Origin: an uncultured Clostridiaceae bacterium
Lineage (GTDB): Bacteria; Bacillota; Clostridia; Clostridiales; Clostridiaceae
DNA: 64,000 nt
Reading direction: 5' to 3'
NCBI GenBank assembly: GCA_946405135.1
Contig: CAMJGD010000001.1
Span: 62,001-126,000, forward strand
This document shows positions 54,552-63,212 of this stretch, one piece after another (the stretch's first letter is position 1; every line of letters starts with the position of its first letter). A program made the position numbers and the translations under genes. The notes under the pieces are model-generated. The model was not told the origin of the DNA and made no database searches. It saw nothing but the letters and a program-made list of their open reading frames with translations.

Positions 54552-55632
54552 ATTTTCCCTCCAACATGATTTTATCTAATTGCTTCACAATCTCATCTTT
54601 AGCATCAATTTGTTTTGCCTTTATTAAATATTTTTTAGCACTATCTTTATCTCCTAAATTTATATAGCACATTACTATATTTGTACATATTTCAATGCTT
54701 TGCATTACTTCAAAAGCTTTTTCAAAATAATTTAAAGCATTTTTATAATCATTTATACAAGCATAATTAAGACCTAGTTCATTTACTACTTCTATAATAT
54801 TATTATCTATAGAAAAAGATTGATTTAGATAATATATAGCTTTTTCATAATTTTCTAAAACTCTATAAGCTATAGCTACATAGTAGTATATTAAAGCATC
54901 TTCTTCATATATATTCATAATTGGTAATAGGAGCTGAAGAGCTTTTTTAGGATCATCATATATTAGCTTTTTACCATTTTCATAATTAGTTATATTTTCA
55001 AGCATATCTCTAAATTCTAAGGCTTCTTTAGAGTTTTCACCACCCTTAGAAAAATAGTCATTTATGCTAATCAATGCCAAATCATAATTTCCTTTATCTT
55101 TATATACTAAAGCTGAATAAAAATGAGGCATAGGATAATCATATAATTGTTTCCAACTTTCTATAAGTTCCACCTCTTCTTCAAGATAATCACTATTATG
55201 ACTTCTAATTTCTTCAACTATGTATATAGCTTTTTCATAGTTTTCTTTTGAACTATCAATATGAAGAAGTCCTTTAATCAAAATATAGGCTCTTTCATAT
55301 TGTTCTTTTTTAACTTGTTCTGATATTTCAGTTTTTATATAAGCTATTGAATTACTGCTCTTACTTAATATCTCTTTATAGAAATCATTATATTTAAAAT
55401 GTTCATCTGCCCCTAAGGTATAAAACATTCCATTTATAATAATTGTTATAGGTATATTATTTATTTTATCATTATCACTTATATTTGATATTAAATATTC
55501 TGAGTTTAAAGGCAAGTATATATCTTCCTTAAAAGATAGCTTTACTTTAAAAATATCTTCAATAGCTCTATTTTTAACTTCTACAAAAATCATTTTAGAT
55601 AAATTTTGTTTAAATTTAGAGTTTATATCCAT
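54529..55632 (-). CDS. tetratricopeptide-repeat protein with an N-terminal domain of unknown function
   Basis: The 367-residue protein has a roughly 120-residue N-terminal region with no motif I recognise (a beta-rich stretch with SFKEDIYLPLNSEYLI and ITIIINGMFYTLG), followed by about five TPR units. The clearest are ALIYYYVAIAYRVLENYEKAIYYLNQ and IEVVNELGLNYACINDYKNALNYFEKAFE (quoted in parts). No signal peptide is visible, so it is probably cytoplasmic. It is the first gene of the Wzz-CpsD-CpsB-GalU run and overlaps wzz by 23 bases, so it is translationally coupled. I use ATG 55632, since the GTG at 55644 is within the ribosome site. Confidence 0.8.
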   Translation of the reverse strand: MDINSKFKQNLSKMIFVEVKNRAIEDIFKVKLSFKEDIYLPLNSEYLISNISDNDKINNIPITIIINGMFYTLGADEHFKYNDFYKEILSKSSNSIAYIKTEISEQVKKEQYERAYILIKGLLHIDSSKENYEKAIYIVEEIRSHNSDYLEEEVELIESWKQLYDYPMPHFYSALVYKDKGNYDLALISINDYFSKGGENSKEALEFRDMLENITNYENGKKLIYDDPKKALQLLLPIMNIYEEDALIYYYVAIAYRVLENYEKAIYYLNQSFSIDNNIIEVVNELGLNYACINDYKNALNYFEKAFEVMQSIEICTNIVMCYINLGDKDSAKKYLIKAKQIDAKDEIVKQLDKIMLEGKYGFKRML

Positions 55633-55706
55633 ATATTCACCCACCTAGCTTCCATAATAAATTATACTTAATATTTTATTAAGGATCTTTAAAAAGATAT
55701 TGGATA

Positions 55707-57434
55707 TTATTCTAAAGAAGTATTTACTATGTCCATTATGCTCTTTTGGAATTCTTCTATCTTCTTTTCAGCATCTTCCATAGTATTTCCAGTAACAGAA
55801 AGATATACCTTCATTTTAGGTTCAGTACCAGAAGGTCTAACCACAAACCAAGAATTATCTTCTAAAACAAATTTTAGTACATTTGATTTTGGAAGATCAA
55901 TTATTTTTTCTTGGAATTTTAACAAATCTTTTTCTATACTTGTCTTATAATCCATCTTTCTTACTATATTACATCCATTAATAGTAGGCTTCATAGAATG
56001 TCTTAAATATTCTATGCAGTTGGATATCTTTTCTTGTCCTTCTTTTCCTTTTAACTCAAAAGACACTAATTTCTCTTTGAAATATCCATATTTTTCATAT
56101 AGTTCTAATAAAGCTTCATATAATGTTTTTCCTTGCTTTTTATAATACAATGTCATTTCACATATGAGCATAGAAGCTATAACTGCATCTTTGTCCCTTA
56201 CAAAGTTACCTGCCAAATATCCATAGCTTTCTTCAAATCCAAATAAATAATTTTTACTTCCATCCATTTCAAACTCTTTTATTTTTTCACCTATGTATTT
56301 AAATCCAGTAAGAACTTCTATAAGTTCTACTCCGTATTCTTCTGCTATTCCTCTAACAGACTCTGTAGTAACTATAGTTTTTATTAAAACACCATTTTTA
56401 GGCATTTTATTTAATTCTTTCAAAGAACTTAACACGTAATGAGTTAATAACATTCCTGTTTGATTACCTGTTAATACCTTATATTCACCCTTATTATCTT
56501 TAACCACTACTCCTATTCTATCACAATCTGGATCTGTTCCAAATATTATATCAGCATTTAAATTTTTAGCCATCTCTAAAGCTAGAGCAAACACTGCTGG
56601 TTCTTCTGGATTAGGATAAGGAGCTGTAGGAAAGTTACCATCTGGTATTTCTTGCTCTTTAACCACTTGCAAGTTTTTATACCCAAGCTCTCTCAACACT
56701 CTTCTAACAGGAATATTACCTGTACCATGTATAGGAGTATAAATTATATTTAAGTCTTCAGCACTTTCTTTTACTAATTCTTCTCTTATAGAAAGTCCTT
56801 TTACCTTTTCTATATATACTTTGTCTATATCTTCTCCTATATAAATCAACAAATCCTTTTCTACTGCTTTCTTTTCATCTAGTACCTTTATATCTGAAAA
56901 ATCATTTACTTTATTTATACAGCTTAAAATAGCTTTAGCTGCATTATCCGTAACTTGTCCACCATCTTGCCCATATACCTTATATCCATTATATTGCTTT
57001 GGATTATGAGATGCTGTTACAACAATACCTGCACTACATTTCAAATATCTTACTGTAAATGATAGTACCGGAGTTGGTCTTAAACTTTCATATAAATATA
57101 CTTTTATTCCATTAGCACATAAATTAAGTGCTGCTGCTTTTGCAAATTCTTTAGACATATTTCTTGAATCATATGCAATTGCAACAGAAGGGTTATTGAA
57201 ATTATCTTTTAAGTAGTCAGCTAAACCTTGTGTAGCTTTACCTACAGTATATACATTCATCCTATTGCTGCCTGCGCCAATAATTCCTCTCAATCCACCT
57301 GTTCCAAACTCTAAATCTTTATAGAATCTATCTTCTATGTCTTTTTCATCCTTTATTGAAAGTAACTCCTGCTTTGTTTCCTGGTCTATTTCCTTAGAAT
57401 TTAACCAATGATTGAATTTTTCCAAATATGCCAT
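55707..57434 (-). CDS. pgcA: phosphoglucomutase/phosphomannomutase (PgcA-type)
   Basis: The enzyme interconverts glucose-6-P and glucose-1-P, feeding GalU. The 575-residue alpha-D-phosphohexomutase has the four domain signatures: GTGGLRGIIGAGSNRMN, catalytic phosphoserine loop TASHNPKQYNGYK, metal loop GTDPDCDRIG, sugar loop GFEESYGYL and phosphate loop RPSGTEPKMK. The length matches the PgcA group. GGGAGG precedes the ATG. It lies just upstream of the EPS operon, 63 bases before the TPR gene. Confidence 0.94.
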   Translation of the reverse strand: MAYLEKFNHWLNSKEIDQETKQELLSIKDEKDIEDRFYKDLEFGTGGLRGIIGAGSNRMNVYTVGKATQGLADYLKDNFNNPSVAIAYDSRNMSKEFAKAAALNLCANGIKVYLYESLRPTPVLSFTVRYLKCSAGIVVTASHNPKQYNGYKVYGQDGGQVTDNAAKAILSCINKVNDFSDIKVLDEKKAVEKDLLIYIGEDIDKVYIEKVKGLSIREELVKESAEDLNIIYTPIHGTGNIPVRRVLRELGYKNLQVVKEQEIPDGNFPTAPYPNPEEPAVFALALEMAKNLNADIIFGTDPDCDRIGVVVKDNKGEYKVLTGNQTGMLLTHYVLSSLKELNKMPKNGVLIKTIVTTESVRGIAEEYGVELIEVLTGFKYIGEKIKEFEMDGSKNYLFGFEESYGYLAGNFVRDKDAVIASMLICEMTLYYKKQGKTLYEALLELYEKYGYFKEKLVSFELKGKEGQEKISNCIEYLRHSMKPTINGCNIVRKMDYKTSIEKDLLKFQEKIIDLPKSNVLKFVLEDNSWFVVRPSGTEPKMKVYLSVTGNTMEDAEKKIEEFQKSIMDIVNTSLE

Positions 57435-57583
57435 AGATATATTCCTCCCAGTTATATGATAACAAACCTATTATACTATAAAAAATAGAAAAAAGAACAT
57501 TTAATAAAAATATTTTTAGTAAGTTATACATATTAGTATTGATAATATATTAATATATCTAAAACTACAGCTCAAAGCACTAA

Positions 57584-57620
57584 AAATTTTAGCTAATCTT
57601 AATCAGACTAGCTAAAATTT
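57584..57620 (-). terminator. terminator downstream of the L25 gene
   Basis: AAATTTTAGCTA (57584-57595) pairs with TAGCTAAAATTT (57609-57620) around a 13-base loop; on the minus strand a short T run follows. It separates rplY from pgcA. Confidence 0.6.
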
Positions 57621-57665
57621 CAAGTTTATTATTATAAAAATAATAAATATTTTATCTATTTAAAC

Positions 57666-58229
57666 TTACTCCACTTCATCTTTAGATGCCACATAATTTA
57701 TTGATATCAAAACAGTTTCTGGTGACTCCAGTACAGTGATATCACTACTTACTTCTATATCAGATACTTTTATACAAGACCCTATACTCTTCTCTGGTAT
57801 AGTTGCCTGTATAAATTTAGGTAGTTTATCTGGTTTGCATTGAATTTTAATCTTGTCCTTTTCACGCTGTATTACTCCGCCATTTTTCCCTATAATACCT
57901 TCATTTGAAAATATAACAGGAACTTCAGTTTTTATATCTGATTCTTTATCTATAGATTCTAAATCCACATGAATAATATTTTTACTAAGAGGCTCACGTT
58001 GTAGCTCTTTAATGATTACCTTTTGAGTATTACCACTTAAGCCTACATCTAAAATAGCATGTTCTCCCTGCTCTGCAATAGCTTTATTAAATTCTATTTC
58101 TCCTACTTCAAACATAAAGTTAGACATTCCATTACCATATAATATACCAGGTATTTTCCCTTTTTTTCTTGACTTTTTGGCGGTATTTGGAATAGTAATA
58201 TCTCGTGAATCAACTTTTATAATTGCCAT
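57666..58229 (-). CDS. rplY: 50S ribosomal protein L25 / general stress protein Ctc
   Basis: L25/Ctc binds 5S rRNA. The 187-residue protein has the N-terminal L25 beta-barrel (residues 1-90, with KIPGILYGNG and ELQREPLSKNIIHVDL) and the C-terminal TL5/Ctc domain. It is slightly shorter than B. subtilis Ctc (204) and lacks an acidic tail extension. AGGAGGG precedes the ATG. It is a single-gene unit, divergent from the decarboxylase gene. Confidence 0.92.
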   Translation of the reverse strand: MAIIKVDSRDITIPNTAKKSRKKGKIPGILYGNGMSNFMFEVGEIEFNKAIAEQGEHAILDVGLSGNTQKVIIKELQREPLSKNIIHVDLESIDKESDIKTEVPVIFSNEGIIGKNGGVIQREKDKIKIQCKPDKLPKFIQATIPEKSIGSCIKVSDIEVSSDITVLESPETVLISINYVASKDEVE

Positions 58230-58307
58230 AATTATCCCTCCTATAAGGGTATTATTGACTCTATGCTATTTTTTATTCACAAAACATCTTTTATTTTATC
58301 TATAGTA

Positions 58308-58336
58308 TTGCATTTAAATATTATTTAACTTATAAT
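58308..58336 (+). promoter_or_regulatory. sigma-A promoter of the Orn/Lys/Arg decarboxylase gene
   Basis: TTGCAT (58308-58313), 17 bases, then TATAAT (58331-58336) stands about 90 bases before the GTG start. A small hairpin AAGCCTT/AAGGCTT lies in the leader (about 58367-58388). Confidence 0.6.
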
Positions 58337-58424
58337 AATATTGTTTTTTAAGTAGAAATATTTATAAGCCTTCATTTTTCAAGGCTTTGCGCAGTATAAT
58401 TATGAAAGAAGGTGCTATATCAAG

Positions 58425-59888
58425 GTGTATAAATTTGATCAAAATGAAACCCCATTGTTTGACGCTCTAATGGAATATGTAAACAGGGAAACCATACCTT
58501 TTCATGTTCCTGGACATAAAAAAGGTATTGGCATGGATGAGGAGTTTAAAAATTTTATAGGAGAAAATGCTTTCAAAATTGATGTTACTGTTTTTAAGTT
58601 AGTAGATAGTTTGCATCACCCTACTGGACCAATAAAAAAAGCACAAGAGTTAGCAGCAGATGCCTATGGTTCCGATGCTGCATTTTTTTCAATGCACGGT
58701 ACTTCTGGTGGAATTCAAGCTATGATAATGTCTGTAGTAAGTGCTGGTGATACCATAATAGTACCAAGGAATGTACATAAATCTGTAACCGCAGGGATAA
58801 TTTTAAGTGGTGCTATACCTGTTTATATGCAACCAGAATTAGATAAAAATGTAGGTATTGCTCATGGTGTTACTCCTGAAACTGTAGAGGAAACCTTAAA
58901 AGAAAATCCTCATGCCAAAGCTGTCCTAATAATAAATCCTACTTACTATGGTGTAGCAACAGACATAAAAAAAATATCAGAAATAGTTCACAGTTATGAT
59001 ATTCCATTAATTGTAGATGAAGCTCATGGGCCACACCTTGGTTTTAATGACAAACTTCCAACCTCTGCTATGGAAGCAGGAGCTGATATCTGCGCACAAA
59101 GCACCCACAAGATTATAGGAGCCTTAACTCAGTGTTCTCTTCTTCAAGTTCGTTCAAAGTATGTTGATGTGCATAGAGTTCAGCAAGTACTTAATTTGCT
59201 TCAAACCACATCACCATCTTATATATTGATGGCTTCTTTAGATTGTGCTAGAAGGCAGATAGCTCTTCATGGCGAAGAATTATTAAATAAAGCTATAGAG
59301 CTTGCAAATTATGCAAGAAATGAAATAAATAAGATACCTGGATTTTACTGCTTTGGTAAAGAAATTCTAGGTAAACCTGGTGTTTATGCTTTAGATCCAA
59401 CTAAAATTACTATAACCTGCAGAGACCTAGGCATAACAGGTTACGACCTTGATATGATATTATCTAATAAATACCACATTCAGATGGAGTTATCTGATTT
59501 ATACAATGTGTTAGCAGTTGGTTCTTTTGGAGACACCAAAGAAAGTATAGATAAATTAATAAGTGCATTAAAAGAAATCAGTAATGATTATGCATCAAAG
59601 GAAACCAAAAAACCAGATTTTATAGATATTCCAGATATTCCAAAACAAGTACAAATACCTAGAGATGCTTTTAACAGCCCAAAAGTTTCTATGCCTCTTA
59701 ATGAAAGCATCGGTATGATAAGCGGTGAATTTTTACTTGCTTACCCTCCAGGAATACCTGTATTATGCCCTGGTGAAGTAATAACAGAAGATATAGTAAA
59801 CTACGTTCAAGAATTAAAAGATGCAGGATTATATGTTCAAGGAACAGAAGATCCCAAAGTTGAAAATATAAAAGTAGTAGATAAATAA
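58425..59888 (+). CDS. speA: Orn/Lys/Arg decarboxylase family protein (SpeA/YaaO-like)
   Basis: This is a fold type I PLP decarboxylase. The 487-residue protein has IPFHVPGHKKG at the N-terminus, the DEAHG cofactor Asp (about residue 198) and Schiff-base lysine K229 in STHKIIGALTQ. The short Bacillus-type form, lacking the N-terminal wing domain, is usual for arginine decarboxylase (SpeA) or lysine decarboxylase, which cannot be separated by eye. A spermidine synthase is encoded in the window, which favours polyamine synthesis. The start is GTG 58425 with AAGAAGGTG upstream. It ends at a strong convergent terminator. Confidence 0.85.
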   Translation: MYKFDQNETPLFDALMEYVNRETIPFHVPGHKKGIGMDEEFKNFIGENAFKIDVTVFKLVDSLHHPTGPIKKAQELAADAYGSDAAFFSMHGTSGGIQAMIMSVVSAGDTIIVPRNVHKSVTAGIILSGAIPVYMQPELDKNVGIAHGVTPETVEETLKENPHAKAVLIINPTYYGVATDIKKISEIVHSYDIPLIVDEAHGPHLGFNDKLPTSAMEAGADICAQSTHKIIGALTQCSLLQVRSKYVDVHRVQQVLNLLQTTSPSYILMASLDCARRQIALHGEELLNKAIELANYARNEINKIPGFYCFGKEILGKPGVYALDPTKITITCRDLGITGYDLDMILSNKYHIQMELSDLYNVLAVGSFGDTKESIDKLISALKEISNDYASKETKKPDFIDIPDIPKQVQIPRDAFNSPKVSMPLNESIGMISGEFLLAYPPGIPVLCPGEVITEDIVNYVQELKDAGLYVQGTEDPKVENIKVVDK

Positions 59889-59917
59889 AAATAGAGTACA
59901 ATAAGTACTCTATTTTT
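59887..59917. terminator. bidirectional terminator between the decarboxylase gene and iorB
   Basis: AAAAATAGAGTAC (59887-59899) pairs perfectly with GTACTCTATTTTT (59905-59917) around AATAA. It starts within the stop codon region of the decarboxylase gene and serves both convergent genes. Confidence 0.88.
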
Positions 59918-59927
59918 ATTGTTTATC

Positions 59928-60506
59928 TTATTTTGCTTCTATCCCTTTTATTAAAGCCTTTTTATTTAGCTCTAATGCTTTTTCTGGAACATTAGATTCT
60001 ATTATTGAATTCCAATCTATCTCTTCCATATTTAATGCTTTTAAAAGTGCTCCTAAAAGTACTATGTTTTGAGCTTTTATATTGCCTAACTCTTCTGCAA
60101 TAGCTGCTGCATTTATAATAACTGTATTCTCCACATTCTGCTTCAAAATGTCATTTACATTTTCAGGATATTTTTCACTCCCTATAAGCACTGTTACAGG
60201 ATGAATCTCATGATCATTTACTATAAGAGTTCCTCCTTTTTTCAAGTATGGAACCCATCTTGCTGCTTCACTTTTTTCAAATGCAACTATTACATCTGTA
60301 GTACCTTTTTCTATAAGAGGTGAGTAAACTTTTTTACCAAATCTAACCTGAGTAGTAACACTTCCTCCTCTTTGAGCCATTCCATGAACTTCAGACATTT
60401 TTACATCATAGCCTGCTTTTAAAAGTCCTTGTGTCAAAATTTTAGATGCCAGTATAGTTCCCTGACCTCCAACACCTACAAATAAAATGCTTCTAACTTC
60501 GCTCAT
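59928..60506 (-). CDS. iorB: indolepyruvate:ferredoxin oxidoreductase, beta subunit
   Basis: This subunit completes the enzyme that oxidatively decarboxylates arylpyruvates to aryl-acetyl-CoA with reduction of ferredoxin. The 192-residue gamma-type domain has GVGGQGTILASKIL near residues 11-24 and SEVHGMAQRGGSVTTQVRFG. It starts 2 bases after iorA ends, so the subunits are co-translated. The length matches IorB. Confidence 0.93.
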   Translation of the reverse strand: MSEVRSILFVGVGGQGTILASKILTQGLLKAGYDVKMSEVHGMAQRGGSVTTQVRFGKKVYSPLIEKGTTDVIVAFEKSEAARWVPYLKKGGTLIVNDHEIHPVTVLIGSEKYPENVNDILKQNVENTVIINAAAIAEELGNIKAQNIVLLGALLKALNMEEIDWNSIIESNVPEKALELNKKALIKGIEAK

Positions 60507-60508
60507 CC

Positions 60509-62269
60509 CTATTCACCTACCTTTTCTATAGCACCAAATTTACATACTTGCTTACATATTTCACAGCCATTACACATGTTTTTATCTATGCTTACTACCC
60601 CATCTTTATAATTAAGTGCAGGACATCCAGTCTTAAGACAGGCTTTACACTTTTTACATTTTTCTTTTATAACAATACATTTCATATTAGCTCTATATTT
60701 TATAACATCCTTTTTAAGAGCACAAGGTTGTTTAGTTATTATAACAAAAGGTTCTTCGCTAGAATATGCTGCTTTTACTGCTTCTTCAGTAGCTTTCAAA
60801 TCATAAGGGTCCACTACTCTTAAATTATCTTTCTTTATTCCTAAGGATAATACAAGGCTTTCTATATCAATCATAGGAGCTTGTTTTCCTTGAAGTGTCT
60901 TACCTGTACCAGGATTATCCTGATGTCCAGTCATACCTGTGGTCCTATTGTCTAAAATACAGGTTACAATAGGAGTACCATTATAAACAGAATCAATAAG
61001 TCCTGTTATACCTGAATGGAAAAATGTAGAGTCTCCAATAAAGGCAAATATTTTTGACTTATTGCCTGCTAGTTCTCTTGCCTTCTGCATTCCAAGTCCT
61101 CCTGATATAGAAGCTCCCATGCATATAACAGTGTCTGTAACAGCTAAAGGCGGCATCATGCCTAGAGTATAACATCCTATATCTCCCGTAGCTATTATAT
61201 CCTTATATTTTGAAACTGCATAAAAGATTCCTCTGTGTGGACACCCAGGGCATAAAACTGGTGGTCTTGAAGGTGCTACTATATCAGTACTATAAAAAAT
61301 TTCTTTTTCTTCACCCAAAATTGCTTTTCTTACTACTTCAGGATTTAGTTCGCCACATATAGGTATAAGTTCTTTTCCTATGCATTTTATTCCCATACTT
61401 TTAACTTTTGTTTCTATATAAGGTTCATTTTCTTCTATTACATATAATTTATCAACTTTCGCTGCAAACTCAGCTATCATTTTATCTGGAAGAGGAAAAC
61501 TCATGCCTATCTTTAGATAGGATGCTTTTTCTCCAAAAACCTCTTTTGCATATTGATAACTTATTCCACTGGTTATTATACCTATTTGTGTATCTGCTAT
61601 TTCCATTCTATTTAAGTGTGTGTTATTCGAAAACTCTCTTAATCTTTCAAGTCTTTCTTCTACCTCATAATGCTTTTTTCTAGCATTAGCTGGTATCATT
61701 ATATATTTAGAAACATTTTTTTCATAGGACTTTACTGGAACTTCTTGTTTAACACCTAATTCCACCATGCTTTTTGAGTGAGATACTCTAGTAGTACTTC
61801 TAAATAGAACTAAAGTATCAAATTCTTCACTTATCTTAAATGCTTCTACCATAAAATCTTTGCATTCCTGTGAATCTGAAGGTTCTAACATAGCTACTTT
61901 TGCATGAGGTGCATAAAGTCTATTATCCTGCTCATTTTGTGAAGAATGCATACCTGGATCATCTGCTGTAACTACCACAAATCCTCCATTCACTCCTTCA
62001 TAAGCCATAGTAAATAACGGATCAGCTGCTACATTAAGCCCCACATGCTTCATGGTAGTCAAAGTTCTAGCTCCTCCTATGGAAGCACCTGAAGCTACTT
62101 CAAATCCTACTTTTTCATTAGGTGCCCATTCTGCATAAACCCCTTCATATTCAGCAAAATTTTCTAGTATCTCTGTACTTGGGGTACCTGGATAAGCAGA
62201 AGCCACTTTACAGCCTGCTTCATATGCACCTCTAGCTATCGCCTCATTACCAGACATTATAACTTTCAT
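60509..62269 (-). CDS. iorA: indolepyruvate:ferredoxin oxidoreductase, alpha subunit
   Basis: The 586-residue protein has the N-terminal pyrimidine domain (MSGNEAIARGAYEAG and AYPGTPSTEI), the TPP-binding domain (GDIGCYTLGMMPP and GDSTFFHSGITGL) and, at the C-terminus, two 4Fe-4S motifs, CKKCKACLKTGCP and CNGCEICKQVCKFGA. It catalyses CoA-dependent oxidation of indolepyruvate, phenylpyruvate and p-hydroxyphenylpyruvate formed from aromatic amino acids. It follows the phosphotransacylase gene by about 20 bases on the same strand. Confidence 0.95.
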   Translation of the reverse strand: MKVIMSGNEAIARGAYEAGCKVASAYPGTPSTEILENFAEYEGVYAEWAPNEKVGFEVASGASIGGARTLTTMKHVGLNVAADPLFTMAYEGVNGGFVVVTADDPGMHSSQNEQDNRLYAPHAKVAMLEPSDSQECKDFMVEAFKISEEFDTLVLFRSTTRVSHSKSMVELGVKQEVPVKSYEKNVSKYIMIPANARKKHYEVEERLERLREFSNNTHLNRMEIADTQIGIITSGISYQYAKEVFGEKASYLKIGMSFPLPDKMIAEFAAKVDKLYVIEENEPYIETKVKSMGIKCIGKELIPICGELNPEVVRKAILGEEKEIFYSTDIVAPSRPPVLCPGCPHRGIFYAVSKYKDIIATGDIGCYTLGMMPPLAVTDTVICMGASISGGLGMQKARELAGNKSKIFAFIGDSTFFHSGITGLIDSVYNGTPIVTCILDNRTTGMTGHQDNPGTGKTLQGKQAPMIDIESLVLSLGIKKDNLRVVDPYDLKATEEAVKAAYSSEEPFVIITKQPCALKKDVIKYRANMKCIVIKEKCKKCKACLKTGCPALNYKDGVVSIDKNMCNGCEICKQVCKFGAIEKVGE

Positions 62270-62288
62270 TCTAAAATCCCCCTATAAA

Positions 62289-63185
62289 TTAATTTATTAC
62301 TGCTCCTAAAGCAATTGAATATAATTTTGATTTTGAAGAATCTGCTCTAGACACAAGAACCACTGGGCATTTTGCCCCAACTATTACCCCAGCACTTTCT
62401 GCCTTGGCAAAATAAGTAAGCGACTTTCCTAAAAAATTGCCTGATTCTATATTAGGAACTAATAATATATCTGCATCACCAGCCACATCACTAATAATAC
62501 CTTTATGCTCTGCAGCTTCTTTAGAAATTGCATTATCTAGTGCCAAGGGACCATCAATTATACATCCTTTTATTTGTCCTCTTTTGTTCATTTGAGACAG
62601 TATAGATGCATCAATAGTTGCCTGCATTGAGGGGTTTACTACTTCTACAGCACATATAGGTGCTACTTTTGGATTATCTATTCCAATACTATGCGCAACC
62701 ATTACTGCATTTTTTACTATGCCAACCTTATCATTAATTTCAGGGTAAGGCACCATGCCGCCATCTGTTAAAAATATAAGTTTAGAATAAGTAGGAACTT
62801 CATAAATCATTACATGAGATAGCAAACTATTTCCTCTTAATCCTGCTTCTTTATTTAATACAGCTTTTAGCAATTCAGAAGTATTTAACATACCCTTCAT
62901 TATAAAATCAGCCTTGCCCAAACTTACCTGCTCCACAGCTTTTGCTGCTGCTTTTGTATTATCTTTTTCGTTTAATATGTCAATATTCCTTAAGTCCAGT
63001 TGCTCATCTTTAGCTATACGTTCTATTTTTTCTTTATCCCCCACTAGTATAGCCTTAATTATTCCAAGCCTTACAGCTTCCGTCACTGCTACTAACACTT
63101 CTCTATCCTGAGCCACAGCTACAGATAAAGTTTTTATGTCTTTTGATTTTGCTATTTCTATTAATTCTTCTAATTTATTTATCAT
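62289..63185 (-). CDS. ptb: phosphate butyryltransferase-like phosphotransacylase
   Basis: The 298-residue protein belongs to the phosphate acetyl/butyryltransferase family, with VAVAQDREVLVAVTEAVRLG, KADFIMKGMLNTSELLKAVL and the C-terminal GAKCPVVLVSRADSSKSKLYSIALG. Such enzymes exchange CoA for phosphate on an acyl group. The neighbour iorA-iorB makes aryl-acetyl-CoA, so its substrate here may be an aryl- or branched acyl-CoA and not butyryl-CoA. No acid kinase (buk) gene lies beside it within the window. Confidence 0.85.
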   Translation of the reverse strand: MINKLEELIEIAKSKDIKTLSVAVAQDREVLVAVTEAVRLGIIKAILVGDKEKIERIAKDEQLDLRNIDILNEKDNTKAAAKAVEQVSLGKADFIMKGMLNTSELLKAVLNKEAGLRGNSLLSHVMIYEVPTYSKLIFLTDGGMVPYPEINDKVGIVKNAVMVAHSIGIDNPKVAPICAVEVVNPSMQATIDASILSQMNKRGQIKGCIIDGPLALDNAISKEAAEHKGIISDVAGDADILLVPNIESGNFLGKSLTYFAKAESAGVIVGAKCPVVLVSRADSSKSKLYSIALGAVIN

Positions 63186-63212
63186 GATCTAACCCCTTTA
63201 CTACACTTAATT

